64,000 nt of DNA from Quercus robur (lineage: Eukaryota; Streptophyta; Magnoliopsida; Fagales; Fagaceae), in NCBI RefSeq assembly GCF_932294415.1, contig NC_065536.1:13003474-13067473 (forward strand), read 5' to 3'. The first letter of the stretch is position 1. Each line of letters starts with the position of its first letter. The notes under the pieces are model-generated. The model was not told the origin of the DNA. It ran no database searches and saw only the letters and a list, made by a program, of their open reading frames with translations. Of this stretch, positions 12,420 to 24,850 are shown one piece after another. A program made the position numbers and the translations under genes.

Positions 12420-12900
12420 CCTTCTTTTTTTTTTTTTTTTTGGAGAAACTAGTGCGTTTTGAATTTTACAATGGATTTGTGTGACCTATTTTCAAGGAAC
12501 GGAGCAATTAACTGGGGAGCCTTGAGGATTTTTTTTTTTTTTTTTTTTGGATAAACTTGAGGATTAAAAAAAAAAAATTTGATTTGAAGACAAACGTGAG
12601 GATGATTTTTTTTAAAGGAAAAAAAAAAAAAAAACCAGCAACAAACGTGGATTTTTTTTACTTTTTTTTTTTTTATAGAAACGTGGGTTTTTTTTTTTTT
12701 TTTTTTTTTCATTAGGTTTTTTGTTTTTAATTTTTAAAATAAGTTAAAAACAATTTAAATAAATTGTAATATATATCTTTTTTTTTTTTTTGGATAAACT
12801 TGAGGATTTAAAAAAAAAAAAAATTGATTTGAAGATAACGTGAGGATGATTTATTTTCTTAAAGGAAAAAAAAAAAAAAAAAAAAAAAAAAAAACAACAA
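12420..12900. repeat. Homopolymer-rich region with repeated segment
   Basis: Many poly-T and poly-A runs. A segment containing ggataaacttgaggat occurs twice (about 12535-12620 and 12790-12870). Frames here are artefacts of homopolymers. Confidence 0.7.
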
Positions 12901-13119
12901 CAACAACAAACCTATAGTTGCTTTGAAGAAGTGGGTTAGTGGGAGAGTAATCCTATTTTGTAGGAAATGTTTTAGGTAAGAGTTAGAGATTTATTTTTAC
13001 TGTGTTATCCTTAAGTTTTGCCCCTACTTAAATGTAGACTGAAAGAGTATTTTGGAATTTAAAAAAAATGGTCCAAATAGAAAAGCTCCTTAAATAGTAG
13101 TATAAAAAACTACAAATTC

Positions 13120-13780
13120 CACTAAAAAAAATTAACATGATTATATATTTTGAAAATTTTTTGAATTGCATTTTCTTTATATTCTTAACACACATGTCAA
13201 ATTTTGTGTTAATCGGATGTTATTTACTATTCAATATATAAACTTAGGGGAAATTACACTTTACCTACCTATGGTTTGGTCTAAAATCACTTTGCCTATT
13301 CATGGTTTAAAAATTGGCACTTTACACACCTCAAGTATACTCTGTTTGTCTCTAGTTACCAACCTTGGTTAAAAACATGAGTAAATTTGTGTATTTACTA
13401 CCCTTTTATGCCTCTCTCCTCTCAAAACATAAAAATAAAAAAATAAAAAAAAAACTAAAAAATCAAGAGAAAAAAAGATCTAAAAGCTACCCAAAAAAAT
13501 AAAAAAAAAACTTATTTTTTATGCATAATTTTAGACTACAAAAACTTAAAATTTAAACATTTGATTGATGACATAATTATTAATTTTTTATCTTTTAGAA
13601 ATTTTGCAAGCAGAAAAAGATATAAAAAGAAAATATAATTTAATAGTAAATTTGTCAAAATTCACATCCAATAAAAAGATATTGAATGGAGTTGTAGCTA
13701 AATTTTGTCCATAAAAAGATTTTGAAAGGAATTGTAGACTTGGGCTACAACAAAGTTTATACCCAAACTTTATCCTTAAA
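13120..13780. repeat. Diverged arm of the foldback family with nested insertion
   Basis: 13125-13245 and 13510-13780 match the arm at 10250-10760 (ttaatcggat..tatttactatt and aaatttaaacatttgattgatgacat). The middle (about 13247-13505) is an insertion starting ggggaaattacactttacct, resembling one end of the ggtttg MITE family. Confidence 0.5.
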
Positions 13781-14893
13781 TTAAATAAAGTTGCTGATTT
13801 ATCCAGGGAAAACAAAATTCACCTCATGTTTGCTTATGAAAATTTTGTTCAGAAGCTTTAATTGTTTTTGTTCACAAGCTTTAATTTTAAACTTTTTTTT
13901 TTCTTTTTGCTTTCATGGGAAGAGGATTTGAATCCAAATTGTTATGCTACCATGCTACACAGCTCTTGGCTTGATTGGTACATTTCAACCCCCAAGATTT
14001 GAATTTAAATGAAATTGTTATGCTATCATTTAAAGATTTATTAATAATTTTATTTTAATCCAAAACTTTAGAAGTTAAAAATGTAGCATTTAAATATATA
14101 TATATATATATATATGGGACCAAATTGTGAAAGAATCAAACTTAAAAGAATAAGTTATACTTGAAAATTTGTCCACATAAAATTTGTTAATTTGATTTTA
14201 GAGGACCCCATGCTCCAATTTTATAATTCCTATCTTAATAGGTAGAAAAAAGAAAGGTAGATAGACATAGTAAAGAAGTGAAAGATAGGATTTGAACCAC
14301 AGACATGGAATGTTACAAAAGTTGCTATTGGGCTATTGCCTATTACTTGAACCCAATTTCAGAATTTTAAACCACCAATCAATCATTAGGATAACATTGT
14401 TGCAAAATTTTGTCAGAATAAAATCCATGTTCCAATCGTAGCATGTATCTCCCATTGAATTGCAACCTCGTCTATGCTCCATCTCATACGTGAGAAAGAA
14501 GCCTATGAGGCAAAACAAGCCATCATGAAAATCCCACTCACGATGAAATGCATATACAAAACAAAAGTATTGGCAATTAATTCCATGCTTTGACTAGTCA
14601 GCCTAGAAACTAGAAAGGCCTATAAAAATAAAAAAGTGTGTTTTGATAGGTAAGTCTGTTCAGTAACTGAGTTTTATGGGTATGCCTTATGTGAGAATGG
14701 GGCAAAAGGATGTGGGGCAGGAGCAAGAAACAGATAACTGGCAACAATATTTTGTGGGTCTAAAATTGTAAGCAATATTCATTTTCTGTCTCTAAAACAT
14801 GTAACTTTGCCTGTTTGTGACCTAATTCGGTTGACCTTTTGTATCCCCATATCAAAAAGGCTGAAGTTACAGCAACAACATACACAAGAAACC
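13781..14893. other. Non-coding stretch
   Basis: AT-rich sequence with a (TA)n run near 14096-14114. No gene or complete element recognised. Confidence 0.4.
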
Positions 14894-15507
14894 TCATCTA
14901 TATTCCTTCGGCAAGCAGTATCCGGACATGACTAGTTTGTCAGCAAACATCTTGCCAGTCTTGGGCATGACATGCCAATGCAATGCCAAGTTAAACTCTT
15001 TACCACGAAGGTTGCTTCCCTGCACAAATAAAAGGAGAAAGTAATTTTCTCATAAGCCAAGAAAGTGTGTGAGAGAATTAAATAAGACCACTACATAAAG
15101 GCAGCATACCTGATCAATAAAACGATACTTGTTAGAGGTATGTGTCCAAAACTTTGCATGCTCTTTAGAAGCTATAATGCCATCCCAAAGTGAAATCTGC
15201 AAAATGAAATTTCAAAACAAATCATGCAATGGACATGGTATTTGTGCAGCAAAACATGAAATATATGACAATAGTCAAGTGGGCATGCCATACAGGCTGT
15301 TGTGGCACTGACATAGGCAATTGGGAACATGTAAAAGACCAACAATTTCTAGTTCAATACATCTCTAGAAATGAAGTACTAAACCGTAAATACTCAACAC
15401 GACAAGATACAGAGGACTCAAAAATAAAATTGCAGTCAAATGCCAAAGCTTACCTGACTTAAGGAATTCTTTGGGGTTTCATACTCGGCAGCTAGAAATA
15501 CGAAAAC
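14894..15507 (-). pseudogene. Signal peptidase complex subunit 3, 3' half only
   Basis: Last three exons of a gene for subunit 3 (SPC22/23-type) of the ER signal peptidase complex, which supports removal of signal peptides in the ER membrane. Exons on the minus strand: 15454-15507 (18 codons), 15110-15196 (29 codons), 14894-15019 (42 codons with TGA). All borders are GT-AG and phase 0, and the joined frame is open. Recognisable stretches are [24 protein letters not shown] and [16 protein letters not shown]. This is 88 aa, about half the usual size of about 167 aa. The N-terminal membrane anchor exons were not found upstream, where a transposon cluster starts at about 15.57 kb, nor beyond that cluster at 26 kb. 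Probably a truncated copy; if the 5' part exists outside the window it would be separated by at least 48 kb. Confidence 0.8.
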
Positions 15508-17067
15508 CTGAAAAGATACAGTGGATAAAAATTCTAAATCAGCTTTGAACTTTATTAATCTATATACCATATTATATTATATTATATATAATAAAAGTTG
15601 AGCTTAGACGCCATGGTTGCGCCACGTGACTACACCAAATTGCAGAAATTTTATTAAATTTTTAGATTTTTAAAGAACTAAAAATGAATAGTATAGTACC
15701 AGGACTCTAATTCATTCTTATTATTAAATAAAATTAGATTAAAATTATTTTTTTATTTGTTAGGATATATTTGTTAAATTAAGAGATAATATTTAACATA
15801 CAAAAATTTAATTTAGATATATTATATATTATATATTATATTATATATATTATATCATATTATCATATTATATATAATAAAAGTTGGGCTTAGACGCCGT
15901 GGTTGCGCCATGTGTCTTCACCAAATCGTAGAAATTTTAATAGATTTTTGAAAAATAAATATAATTTCTTTTTGTTCTTATCTTTTTTTCCTATAATTTC
16001 TAAGTTGATAAAAATTTTAATTTGAAATCACTTCTTTAGATAAAGTTTGATAGACACAAAAACTTGATAATTTAATATCAACTTAACCTCTTCTCATCCA
16101 TTAAGGAAAAAAAATATATATTCTTAAGCTTCACACTTTCATAAATTTTTATAGATATATATATATATTTTTTTTGTTCTTATCTTCTTAAATTGCATGA
16201 TTTTTTTTTTAGAAGATAAGAACAAAAAAATATATTGAAGAAAAAATATATTAGTACATAATGACATATTTCATCAAATTGATTATAGGAAACAACAAAA
16301 AGAGGGGCTAACAATGGAAATGAAGCAATTGAAGAAAAAATCTGTGCCGAAGTAAAGAAAAGAAAGATTGTGAAGAAGTAAGTACAATTGCACAAATAAA
16401 AATTATTTGGTTCTTTTTTAAAACTTCACACTATTTTTATTTTCCTTAAGAAGAAAATAACTTTTGTATTTTTTCTGTTTTGCAAAGAAATAAAAAAAGA
16501 GAAAGTGGAGGACCAAATAGAAGTGTTAGACGATTAGAGAACATATAAAATATTTAAATGAAAGACTAATTTCATATTTAGAGTTTTAGATTGTTTTCAT
16601 TTTAGAATGATTTGAGTTTGGAAAAATTTACTTTTAAGCTATTGTATATACGCTAATTCAGTTAATAGATTTTATTTCGGATAGGTTGACTTAGTTTATT
16701 GTACATGTTTTCGGTGTTGCACTCTTTTTTTAACAAATGTGTTACTAATTTTCTTTCATAAAAAAATGTGCTAAAAAGAAGGAAGGATTTTGATGAATAT
16801 TACACAAGACTTCTTGCTGAGATTTCTTAATTGGAAGCAAGGTTTCAAGAGGTAAAGGATCACACAACTCTCTTATTTTTTAATTATACAAAATTCAATT
16901 ATTTTTTAGATTTTAAAAAAATAGATATATATTTTTTATCTTATATACAGAGAGAGAGATTTCATTAATAATTGTTATACTATTTTTACAATTTGCCATA
17001 GTTTTTAAAATATTTTAAAATATTTGTTTTTTTTTTTTTAAAGCCCAACTTGAACTTACATAATATT

Positions 17068-17839
17068 TGTGGGGCCCAATAATTTATGGGCCAGGCCCAC
17101 TTGCTCATGGGGAGTCCAAAGGCCCAAGCCGAAAAAGGTTATGGCCCAAGCTCAAAAATGTAAGGCAAAAAATGGCCCAAAGATGCAGCCGAGGACAGTT
17201 TAGTCCTCGGCAGACCCAAAGCTCCCTTGAGAAGAGGGGTAAAAAAGAGTTATAGGAACAAATCTATAAGGAGATCTAAAATATCTTGGGAAAGTTACCC
17301 TTACTACCTTTCCTAGATAAGACTCTGCACCTAACAGAGCAATATTCTTCAGCTTTATCAACCATCCCCAACAATTCTGGGATTAGACTGACAGGACAAA
17401 TATCAGTCTTGGAAAGGTTGACCCTACACGTGGACGAAGGACAGCAAACGTGGGATAGTATAAAAGAAAGCGTAAAGTAATAAAGCAGAGGGGGGGGGGA
17501 TCCCATCTCACCTCCAGGAGAAAAACTTCAAGGATGAGAATATCTTGACAATATATGCACAACATCACAAAAGCCCACCGCCGGGTAACCGGGAAAGGAA
17601 CTTAATGCTCCTCGGACCGAGTCTGAGGAGTCAAATTCCTCAGGCTACGAAGTTGTAGGGCTTGGATGTCCAGATTGAAACCCTTTCTTACCTAAATTCC
17701 CCTAAAATCTGGTATGGATCAACGCCCCGTGACCAAACGCTAGCCTTTCAAGCCCACTCTCTACAAATCATATTGTGAGGGATCTTTCATGTTCGAGCCC
17801 AACATCATTATTGGGCCGTTAAATAATCGTGTCCCTACA
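17068..17839 (+). repeat. 5' LTR
   Basis: 772 bp, tgtggggccc to gtccctaca. It contains a TATA-like box (tataaaag, about 17459) and a short poly-G run near 17490. Frames inside it are shadows repeated in the other LTR. Confidence 0.92.
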
Positions 17840-17840
17840 A

Positions 17841-17858
17841 TTGGCGCCGTCTATGGGA
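17841..17858 (+). promoter_or_regulatory. Primer binding site of the LTR element
   Basis: ttggcgccgtctatggga, one base after the 5' LTR. TGGCGCC is complementary to a tRNA 3' end GGCGCCA. The exact tRNA is not resolved. Confidence 0.7.
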
Positions 17859-18092
17859 AGGCTTGCGCGTTGGCACAGGTGGCGCATGAGTCAACTCTCT
17901 AGCAAGCAGAGATTCGCGGGTTTTCCCCCATCTCTAGTGACCTACAGTTGTTGCTCCGATATAAACTTGTGCCAGGGCTTACATCCTGTAGTGCCAACGG
18001 CACGGGCAGCTCTAGGGGCTTCCGACCTCAAGTCAGCTCTCCCCGCCATGGTCAAGGGGCTGACCTGCGAAAAAACAAAATAAGTACAAAAA

Positions 18093-19064
18093 CCAAGGCC
18101 TTGCATGGTCCTCGGACTCAAGCCTATAGGGAAACCAAGTACTCAAAAAAGTTTTGGACAGAACCAAGGCCTTGCATGGTCCTCGGACTCAAGCCTATGG
18201 GGAAACCAAGTACTCAAAAAAGTTTTGGACAGAACCAAGGCCTTGCATGGTCCTCGGACTCAAGCCTATGGGGAAACCAAGTACTCAAAAAAGTTTTGGA
18301 CAGAACCAAGGCCTTGCATGGTCCTCGGACTCAAGCCTATGGGGAAACCAAGTGCTCAAAAAAGTTTTGGACAGAACCAAGGCCTTGCATGGTCCTCGGA
18401 CTCAAGCCTATGGGAAAACCAAGTGCTCAAAAAAGTTTTGGACAGAACCAAGGCCTTGCATGGTCCTCGGACTCAAGCCTATGGGGAAACCAAGTGCTCA
18501 AAAAAGTTTTGGACAGAACCAAGGCTTTGCATGGTCCTCGGACTCAAGCCTATGGGGAAACCAAGTGCTCAAAAAAGTTTTGGACAGAACCAAGGCCTTG
18601 CATGGTCCTCGGACTCAAGCCTATGGGGAAACCAAGTGCTCAAAAAAGTTTTGGACAGAACCAAGGCCTTGCATGGTCCTCGGACTCAAGCCTATGGGGA
18701 AACCAAGTGCTCAAAAAAGTTTTGGACAGAACCAAGGCCTTGCATGGTCCTCAGACTCAAGCCTATGGGGAAACCAAGTGCTCAAAAAAGTTTTGGACAG
18801 AACCAAGGCCTTGCATGGTCCTCGGACTCAAGCCTATGGGGAAACCAAGTACTCAAAAAAGTTTTGGACAGAACCAAGGCCTTGCATGGTCTTCGGATTC
18901 AAGCCTATAGGGAAACCAAGTACTCAAAAAAGTTTTGGACAGAACCAAGGTCTTGCATGGTCTTCGGACTCAAGCCTATGGGGAAACCAAGTACTCAAAA
19001 AAGTTTTGGACAGAACCAAGGCCTTGCATGGTCCTCGGACTCAAGCCTATGGGGAAACCAACTA
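18093..19064 (+). repeat. 71-bp tandem repeat array 1 (14 units)
   Basis: Units start ccaaggccttgcatggtcct every 71 bases (18093, 18164, 18235 ... 19016); the last unit is partial. Units are nearly identical, with a few G/A differences (agtgctc or agtactc). Because 71 is not a multiple of 3 and no frame has a stop, all three forward frames stay open across the array and each reads the same 71-residue cycle in a different register. Confidence 0.95.
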
Positions 19065-20619
19065 CTTATAAGGAAAAACTACATTACATGGACTTTAGGA
19101 TTTATCCGAGGAAAACTCTCCACTAACAATTGGGTTAATTCCTAAATTGTGAGGATTCTTAAGTCTGCTTTCGGATCTTTAGCACTAAGGGGATCGATGC
19201 AATATAGAGCAATATGTCGCCGGAAACACAATCGGAGTTCCCTACTTCTCAGTCAACTGCTCGGATGGATTATTTAGAGATTATCATTCTCGGACGGTAT
19301 TCACGCGCTTATCACAGAATATTCAACTGTTACCTCGGTTAGTTTCCTAAGTTTGATTTACTATGAATTATCGTCATAATGCCTGGTAGTATTGGTAAAT
19401 CAGAATTAGTTGGATTATGTTTCAAGTTTTCCTGCTCTAAATATCCTTGAAGAAACACACACATGGAGCACATCCATTCACAAAGTAGTGTTGCCAAAAG
19501 ATCAGTATTCAAAACATGTAAATAAATTTATATTTTTACTAAAACAAAGAAATAGTACAGCGTACAATGAAAAGCTGGAATCAGCTTATGTCAAAGCTCA
19601 CTACATAATTGAAAAGGAAGATACAAGAAAATAAAACAAAGCCGAGGAGCAGTATAGACGAGAGGTTGGCTTCTAAAGCTAACCACATAATCAAAAAGAA
19701 AGATACAAGAGAATAAGATAAAGCCAAGGAGGTGGCACAGAAGAGAGGTTGGCTACTGCTTCAAGACCTCGTTCTTCCTCAATGCTTTTACATGCCCATA
19801 ACTCAGGCAGCAAAAGAGCCCAGCCTGGGGCCTGCAACCTCGAAGAAAAGGTGCAGAGAGAACCCAACTTGAGCCTCACACCGCTGAAGGAAAGGTGCAG
19901 GGAGCCGGAAGTTGAGGAGCCTTCACCAAAAATTTACCTGCAACAAGGCAGTGGCGCTGATGGCGGAGAATCTTTCTTCTGACACACCAAAATTCTGGCA
20001 TGAACAGAACCTGCTTCGGATTTTGACTAAAAAAGTGAGAGACACCCTTTCCCCTCGGTCGAAACGGAGTATCCTCTTAAATTTATGCTTCCCTTGCCCG
20101 TACCTCACTATTTTGAGTCTCAGGAGGACACGGCGCCTCTGTGGCGAAGAGAGTTCCTTCTCCCCAACCCTCGCCTCAAACATGTTATGCTAAGGGAGGA
20201 TAGCACTGAATATATGAGTTGTGATTTGGGAGGAAGCTGAAGGATTTGTGTGTAGGTAAAGCAACTGTCTCTCCCATTTATTTAAAAAGATAAGGTGGTG
20301 GCATTTAATTCACGCAGCATCCCAAGGGACGCTACCGATAAAATGGCTCTGACTCAATTTCCAACGCCAACTGCAACCACGAGATTAAAGGAGCCTCGTA
20401 AAGGCGCACCTCGAACACTAGGACGTCAAAGAATACCGCGTGGCCAAAGACTACAGAAATACCTCTTAATTCGTGGGCCTAGTGAATTCGCGGCCCATGC
20501 CCGTTTTGCATGAGGGCCCAGGGACTACGGCCCACGCCGAGGAAAGGCCGTTGCCGAGGACAACCTCCTGCTCGGCACCTCGTGAAATACCAGAGGAAAG
20601 GGAGAAACTGAACTCAAAG
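19065..20619 (+). other. LTR element interior, non-repeat segment
   Basis: No recognisable protein domain. It contains a tandem pair of about 90 bp (19584-19670 and 19671-19755, shared agctaaccacataat type text) and a segment (about 19980-20170) with weak similarity to 21830-21980. Confidence 0.5.
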
Positions 20620-20893
20620 TTTTGGACAGAACTAAGGCCTTGCATGGTCCTCGGACTCAAGCCTATAGGGAAACCAAGTACTCAAAAAAGTTTTGGATAG
20701 AACCAAGGCCTTGCATGGTCCTCGGACTCAAGCCTATGGGGAAACCAAGTACTCAAAAAAGTTTTGGACAAAATCAAGGCTTTGCATGGTCCTCGGACTC
20801 AAGCCTATGGGGAAACCAAGCACTCAAAAAAAAAAGTTTTGGACAGAACCAAGGCCTAGCATGGTCCTCGGACTCAAGCCTATTGGGACGCCA
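20620..20893 (+). repeat. 71-bp tandem repeat array 2 (4 units)
   Basis: Same unit as array 1, starting about 20632, 20703, 20774 and 20848; the last spacing is longer because of an expanded A run. Both arrays end in ccaactact, so the second is probably an internal duplication of the first array's end. Confidence 0.92.
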
Positions 20894-21469
20894 ACTACTC
20901 GGATGGGGAAAGTCCTCGGCTCAAATACAGTAAAATGTTAAGGCCAATAAAAGTGTTAGGATGATGGCGGGACGCCCCACTATTCGGTAGCCTAAGGGGG
21001 CTGTTCATTTTTGCGGGTGATATGTCTTCGGATGATTACTTCCTACACCGCATAGAGCATCCAATTCTAATCTCGGCATTGTTTTGAGTAAGTATCGTTA
21101 TTCACAGGTAGGCATTACTGTGTCAAGCAATTCTATTAAAATTATGGTGACATCTTTTTATTAGCAAGTATTTTGTCCTTAGTTGTCATTGATTCAAATG
21201 CTATACTATTGTGCCGAGCAGCGCTTGCAAATTTGTAAAAACATAGAGACAACATGTGAAGTAAAATAACAACAATTTTTATTAATATGAAAAATTATTA
21301 CAACGTACAAAGAGGGGCTTAAACAAGCCTATACAAAAGATGAACTGCCGAAGCAACGACAACATCCGCAATACAAATAAGTAAACAGTCAGGTGTCTTT
21401 TAAACTCGTCTTCAAAGTCTCTCCAATCTCTGCCTCAGTATTGCTCATATAGAGAGAAGAACCTTCTTA

Positions 21470-21735
21470 AGAAAAAGATGAAGGAGAAGGAAGAAGGAAG
21501 AAGAAGATGAAGGAGAAGGAAGAAGAGGATGGAGGAGATGAATGAGGAAGATGGAGGAGATGAATGAGGAAGATGGAGGACATGAGTAAAAGAAGGAGGA
21601 GGAGAAGAGGGAAGAAATGAAAAGAAAGAGAAATGAGCAAAAGAGGGAGAAGGAAAGGCACCAGGATGGATTTGGTGGTGGAAAGAAGAAGAAAGAGAGG
21701 CAAAGGGAGGCGCCAGTGAACGAAGAGAGGAAGAA
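21470..21735 (+). repeat. Purine-rich tract in LTR element
   Basis: About 265 bases almost entirely A and G, with short tandem units such as gatggaggagatgaatgagg. The complementary strand gives spurious Ser/Leu/Phe-rich frames. Confidence 0.8.
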
Positions 21736-22484
21736 GCAGGGGCACTTAGTCCCTGCCCCAGTCCTGACTCCTAACACACTGGTGCCATGTTAGATATGCT
21801 CGTAAAAGAGCGGGTGGTACTGATGGTGTGTGTCCTCGGCTCAGTCACGCCGAAAGTGTGACGTGACGAGTCCCTGCTTCGGATTTTGGCTGAAAGGAAG
21901 GCGAGGCAAATCTTGAGCCTCCGCCATCCTTGCCCTGACCGAGCCATATCGAGTTTCGTTAGAACATGGCGTTTCTGGGAGGGGAATGGTTTTTCCATTG
22001 CTTATTACTATGGTGAGTATATTTCAGGTTAAGGTATAACCAGAGAGCAAAAGTAAACTCCGGAAGGAATCTAAGGGTTCCAAATTTTGGAGGGATTAAA
22101 GGGATTCATCTGTGGGAGAAACAACTCTTGTTTTTTCTCTTTATATAGGGGACGAAGAAGAGGGTACTTAATGCGTTCAGATCTCTAAGGAAATCTGCAA
22201 ACAAGAATACGCCCGTTCCGTTTCCCCACGCCATCAATAACCGTTAAATCTGGGAGGTCTCGTAAAGGGAAGATATTAAAGACGCGCTTCGGATGACCAA
22301 ACGGCATAAGAGCATCGTGCGCAAATTAAGGGGAATATCTTGTAGACCGGTACACTCCCTGGGCAGGTGAAGAGTCGCCAGCGTCAGTCAAGGGTTGAAT
22401 TAAATGAGCCGTAATAAAGGCTCGGTATTACCAAAACCCCCCTCTCCAACCAAGATGTTGGACAGTAGGGTTTTGAGGGGCTAT

Positions 22485-23260
22485 TGTGGGGCCCAATAAT
22501 TTATGGGCCAGGCCCACTTGCTCATGGGGAGTCCAAAGGCCCAAGCCGAAAAAGGTTATGGCCCAAGCTCAAAAATGTAAGGCAAAAAATGGCCCAAAGA
22601 TGCAGCCGAGGACAGTTTAGTCCTCGGCAGACCCAAAGCTCCCTTGAAAAGGGGGGTAAAAAAGAGCTATAGGAACAAATCTGTAAGGAGATCTAAAATA
22701 TCTTGGGAAAGTTACCCTTACTACCCTTCCTAGATAAGACTCTGCACCTAACAGAGCAGTATTCTTCAGCTTTATCAACCATCCCTAACAATTCTGGGAT
22801 TAGACTGACAGGACAAATATCAGTCTTGGAAAGGTTGACCCTACACGTGGACGAAGGACAGCAAACGTGGGATAGTATAAAAGAAAGCGTAAAGTAATAA
22901 AGCAGAGGGGGGGGGGGGGGATCACATCTCACCTCCAGGAGAAAAACTTCAAGGATGAGAATATCTTGACAATATATGCACAACATCACAAAAGCCCACC
23001 GCCAGGTAACCGGGAAAGGAACTTAGTGCTCCTCGGACCGAGTCCGAGGAGTCAAATTCCTCAGGCTACGAAATTGTAGGGCTTGGACGTCCAGATTGAA
23101 ACCCTTTCTTACCTGAATTCCCCTAAAATCCGGTATGGATCAACGCCCCGTGACCAAACGCTAGCCTTTCAAGCCCACTCTCTACAAATCATATTGTGAG
23201 GGATCTTTCATGTTCGAGCCCAACATCATTATTAGGCCGTTAAATAATCGTGTCCCTACA
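22485..23260 (+). repeat. 3' LTR
   Basis: 776 bp, matching the 5' LTR. The extra length is mainly a longer poly-G run near 22907-22920. It is preceded by the polypurine tract. Confidence 0.92.
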
Positions 23261-23835
23261 ATATTCATTTTAATTGTTATTCAATTTAATTATTATCAAA
23301 ATACCATGTGGCTTCACCAAATTGCAGAAATTTTATTAAATTTTTAGATTTTTAAAGAACTAAAAAGGAATAGTATACTATCAGGATTCTAATTTATTTT
23401 TATCATTAAATTAAATTAGATTAACATTATTTTTTTTATTTGTTAGGATATATTTCTTAAATTAAAGGATAATATTGAACATACAAAAATTTAATTTAGA
23501 TAATATTTATCATCTAATTAACATTGTTTTATTTGTTAGGATATATTTATTAAATTAGGGGATAATATTTAACATTCAAAAACTTAATTTAGATAATATT
23601 TATCATCTAAATTTTCTAAATTTTAATATTATTAAATTAACATTATTTGATCAAAATATCAAGCTACAAAACTTGATTATTAAGGGATAAGCACAATCCA
23701 AATTCTTCAAGAGGTAATTAATATAAATCTATCCCAAGAAATAGTATATATCTCCAATAATTTGATAATCTCTATCTATTCTAAAAAACAGTATATATCT
23801 CCATTAATTTGATAATTTCTACATTAATAACATTT

Positions 23836-23884
<49 letters not shown>

Positions 23885-24850
23885 CAAAATTCCTTATAGC
23901 TATCAACCACGTTCTCTTTCTCTCTCTTTTTTTTTTCTAAAAAAAAAAATTTTATATGTTACGTTATGTTGAATCAACTTTTTTTTTTTTTTTTATTCTA
24001 TTCATATGACCTTTTTTTAATTCCAATTTTTATGGGATAAAAACAAACACATTGATTAGATATCTTTAATTTCAATTAGATTTAAATGAATTATATTTCA
24101 AATGGAACTCCACCAATATATATAACCCTATATATCCTTTTTGGAGTGAAACTTATTTCAATATGTGAATGCATAAATCTTATGGCAATGCAGGTATGCA
24201 TTCTTTCTTCTTTTATTGTTATTATTTTCATTTTGTTTATTTTCTTTAGTGTTATTATTGGTTTTTTGTCTTCATGTGATTTTAATTAATGAATTCAAAA
24301 CATTCGAAAACATTGTTAAGTTTCTAAAGGCTCCTTCTTCATTTTTGTATTTTGTTTTTATTAAATTGATTAGGTTTTGTGTATTGGTTGCCTTTTGTTT
24401 AAATTAATTTTCTTAGCTTTGATCTAATTTATATGCTTAGGGTTAGGGTCTTAGAATTAATGAATAAATATGGTTAGAATTAATAGATTAATTTTAACAA
24501 TTTTCTTATTTGATTTTAATGTTACATCAAATTATCAAGATGTTCTACACGTGTATTCTTGAATTATCAACTTAAATTTTAATTTATAATATTATCAAAA
24601 TTATATTAATTTTAGATTTATCAATTGTTTAGTGCTTTTTTTCAATAATTATCAATTTAAAATTCAATTTGAAATTATCAATTTAATTTAGTTTTAGGAA
24701 GAAATCTTACCCCTTATTTTAGTGAGACAATTATTTACACTTGATAATTTTTTTTTTATATATATTGAATCTATTAAAATATATAATTATTTATACATTT
24801 ATTTTATAAGCTTTTTCATAAAATAGTGCAATGCACGGGCCTATAACTAG

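Larger units (their letters stand above)
17068..23260 (+). mobile_element. Non-autonomous LTR retrotransposon (LARD-like)
   Basis: 6193 bp bounded by two LTRs (TG...CA), with a perfect 5-bp target duplication ATATT at 17063-17067 and 23261-23265. A primer-binding-like site (ttggcgccgtctatggga) starts at 17841 and a G-rich polypurine tract (ttttgaggggctat) ends at 22484. The 4.6-kb interior lacks gag, protease, reverse transcriptase and integrase frames. It carries two arrays of a 71-bp repeat instead. By eye the LTRs differ at about 17 of about 772 positions plus a poly-G length change, so the insertion is fairly recent. Movement would need proteins from another element. Confidence 0.92.
15570..24850 (+). 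mobile_element. Helitron-like element(s), host of the LTR retrotransposon
   Basis: The right end at 24826-24850 reads GTGC-AAT-GCAC, ten bases, then CTAG followed by T. This fits a Helitron 3' terminus, though the hairpin is shortened. Two similar left-end-like sequences (ataaaagttg.gcttagacgcc) occur at about 15588 and 15877. A direct repeat of about 200 bp (15624-15830 and 23306-23510, shared text accaaattgcagaaat) lies on both sides of the nested LTR element. No Rep/helicase frame is visible. Left limit uncertain. Confidence 0.4.

Noticed and set aside
12074-12484. 136-codon open frame
   Set aside because: Ends in a poly-T tract, no domain and no splice context; likely chance.
13900-14340. 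Possible additional tRNA-derived SINEs
   Set aside because: Only weak B-box-like words (gatttgaacc), no poly(A) end or target duplication.
18093-19064. CRISPR-like regular repeat array
   Set aside because: Units are contiguous, with no unique spacers, and lie inside a plant LTR retrotransposon.
17948-19145. Three overlapping long open frames as host protein genes
   Set aside because: They arise from a stop-free 71-bp tandem repeat and have no recognisable domain.
21445-21777. Minus-strand Ser/Leu/Phe-rich frames
   Set aside because: Complement of the purine-rich tract; low complexity.
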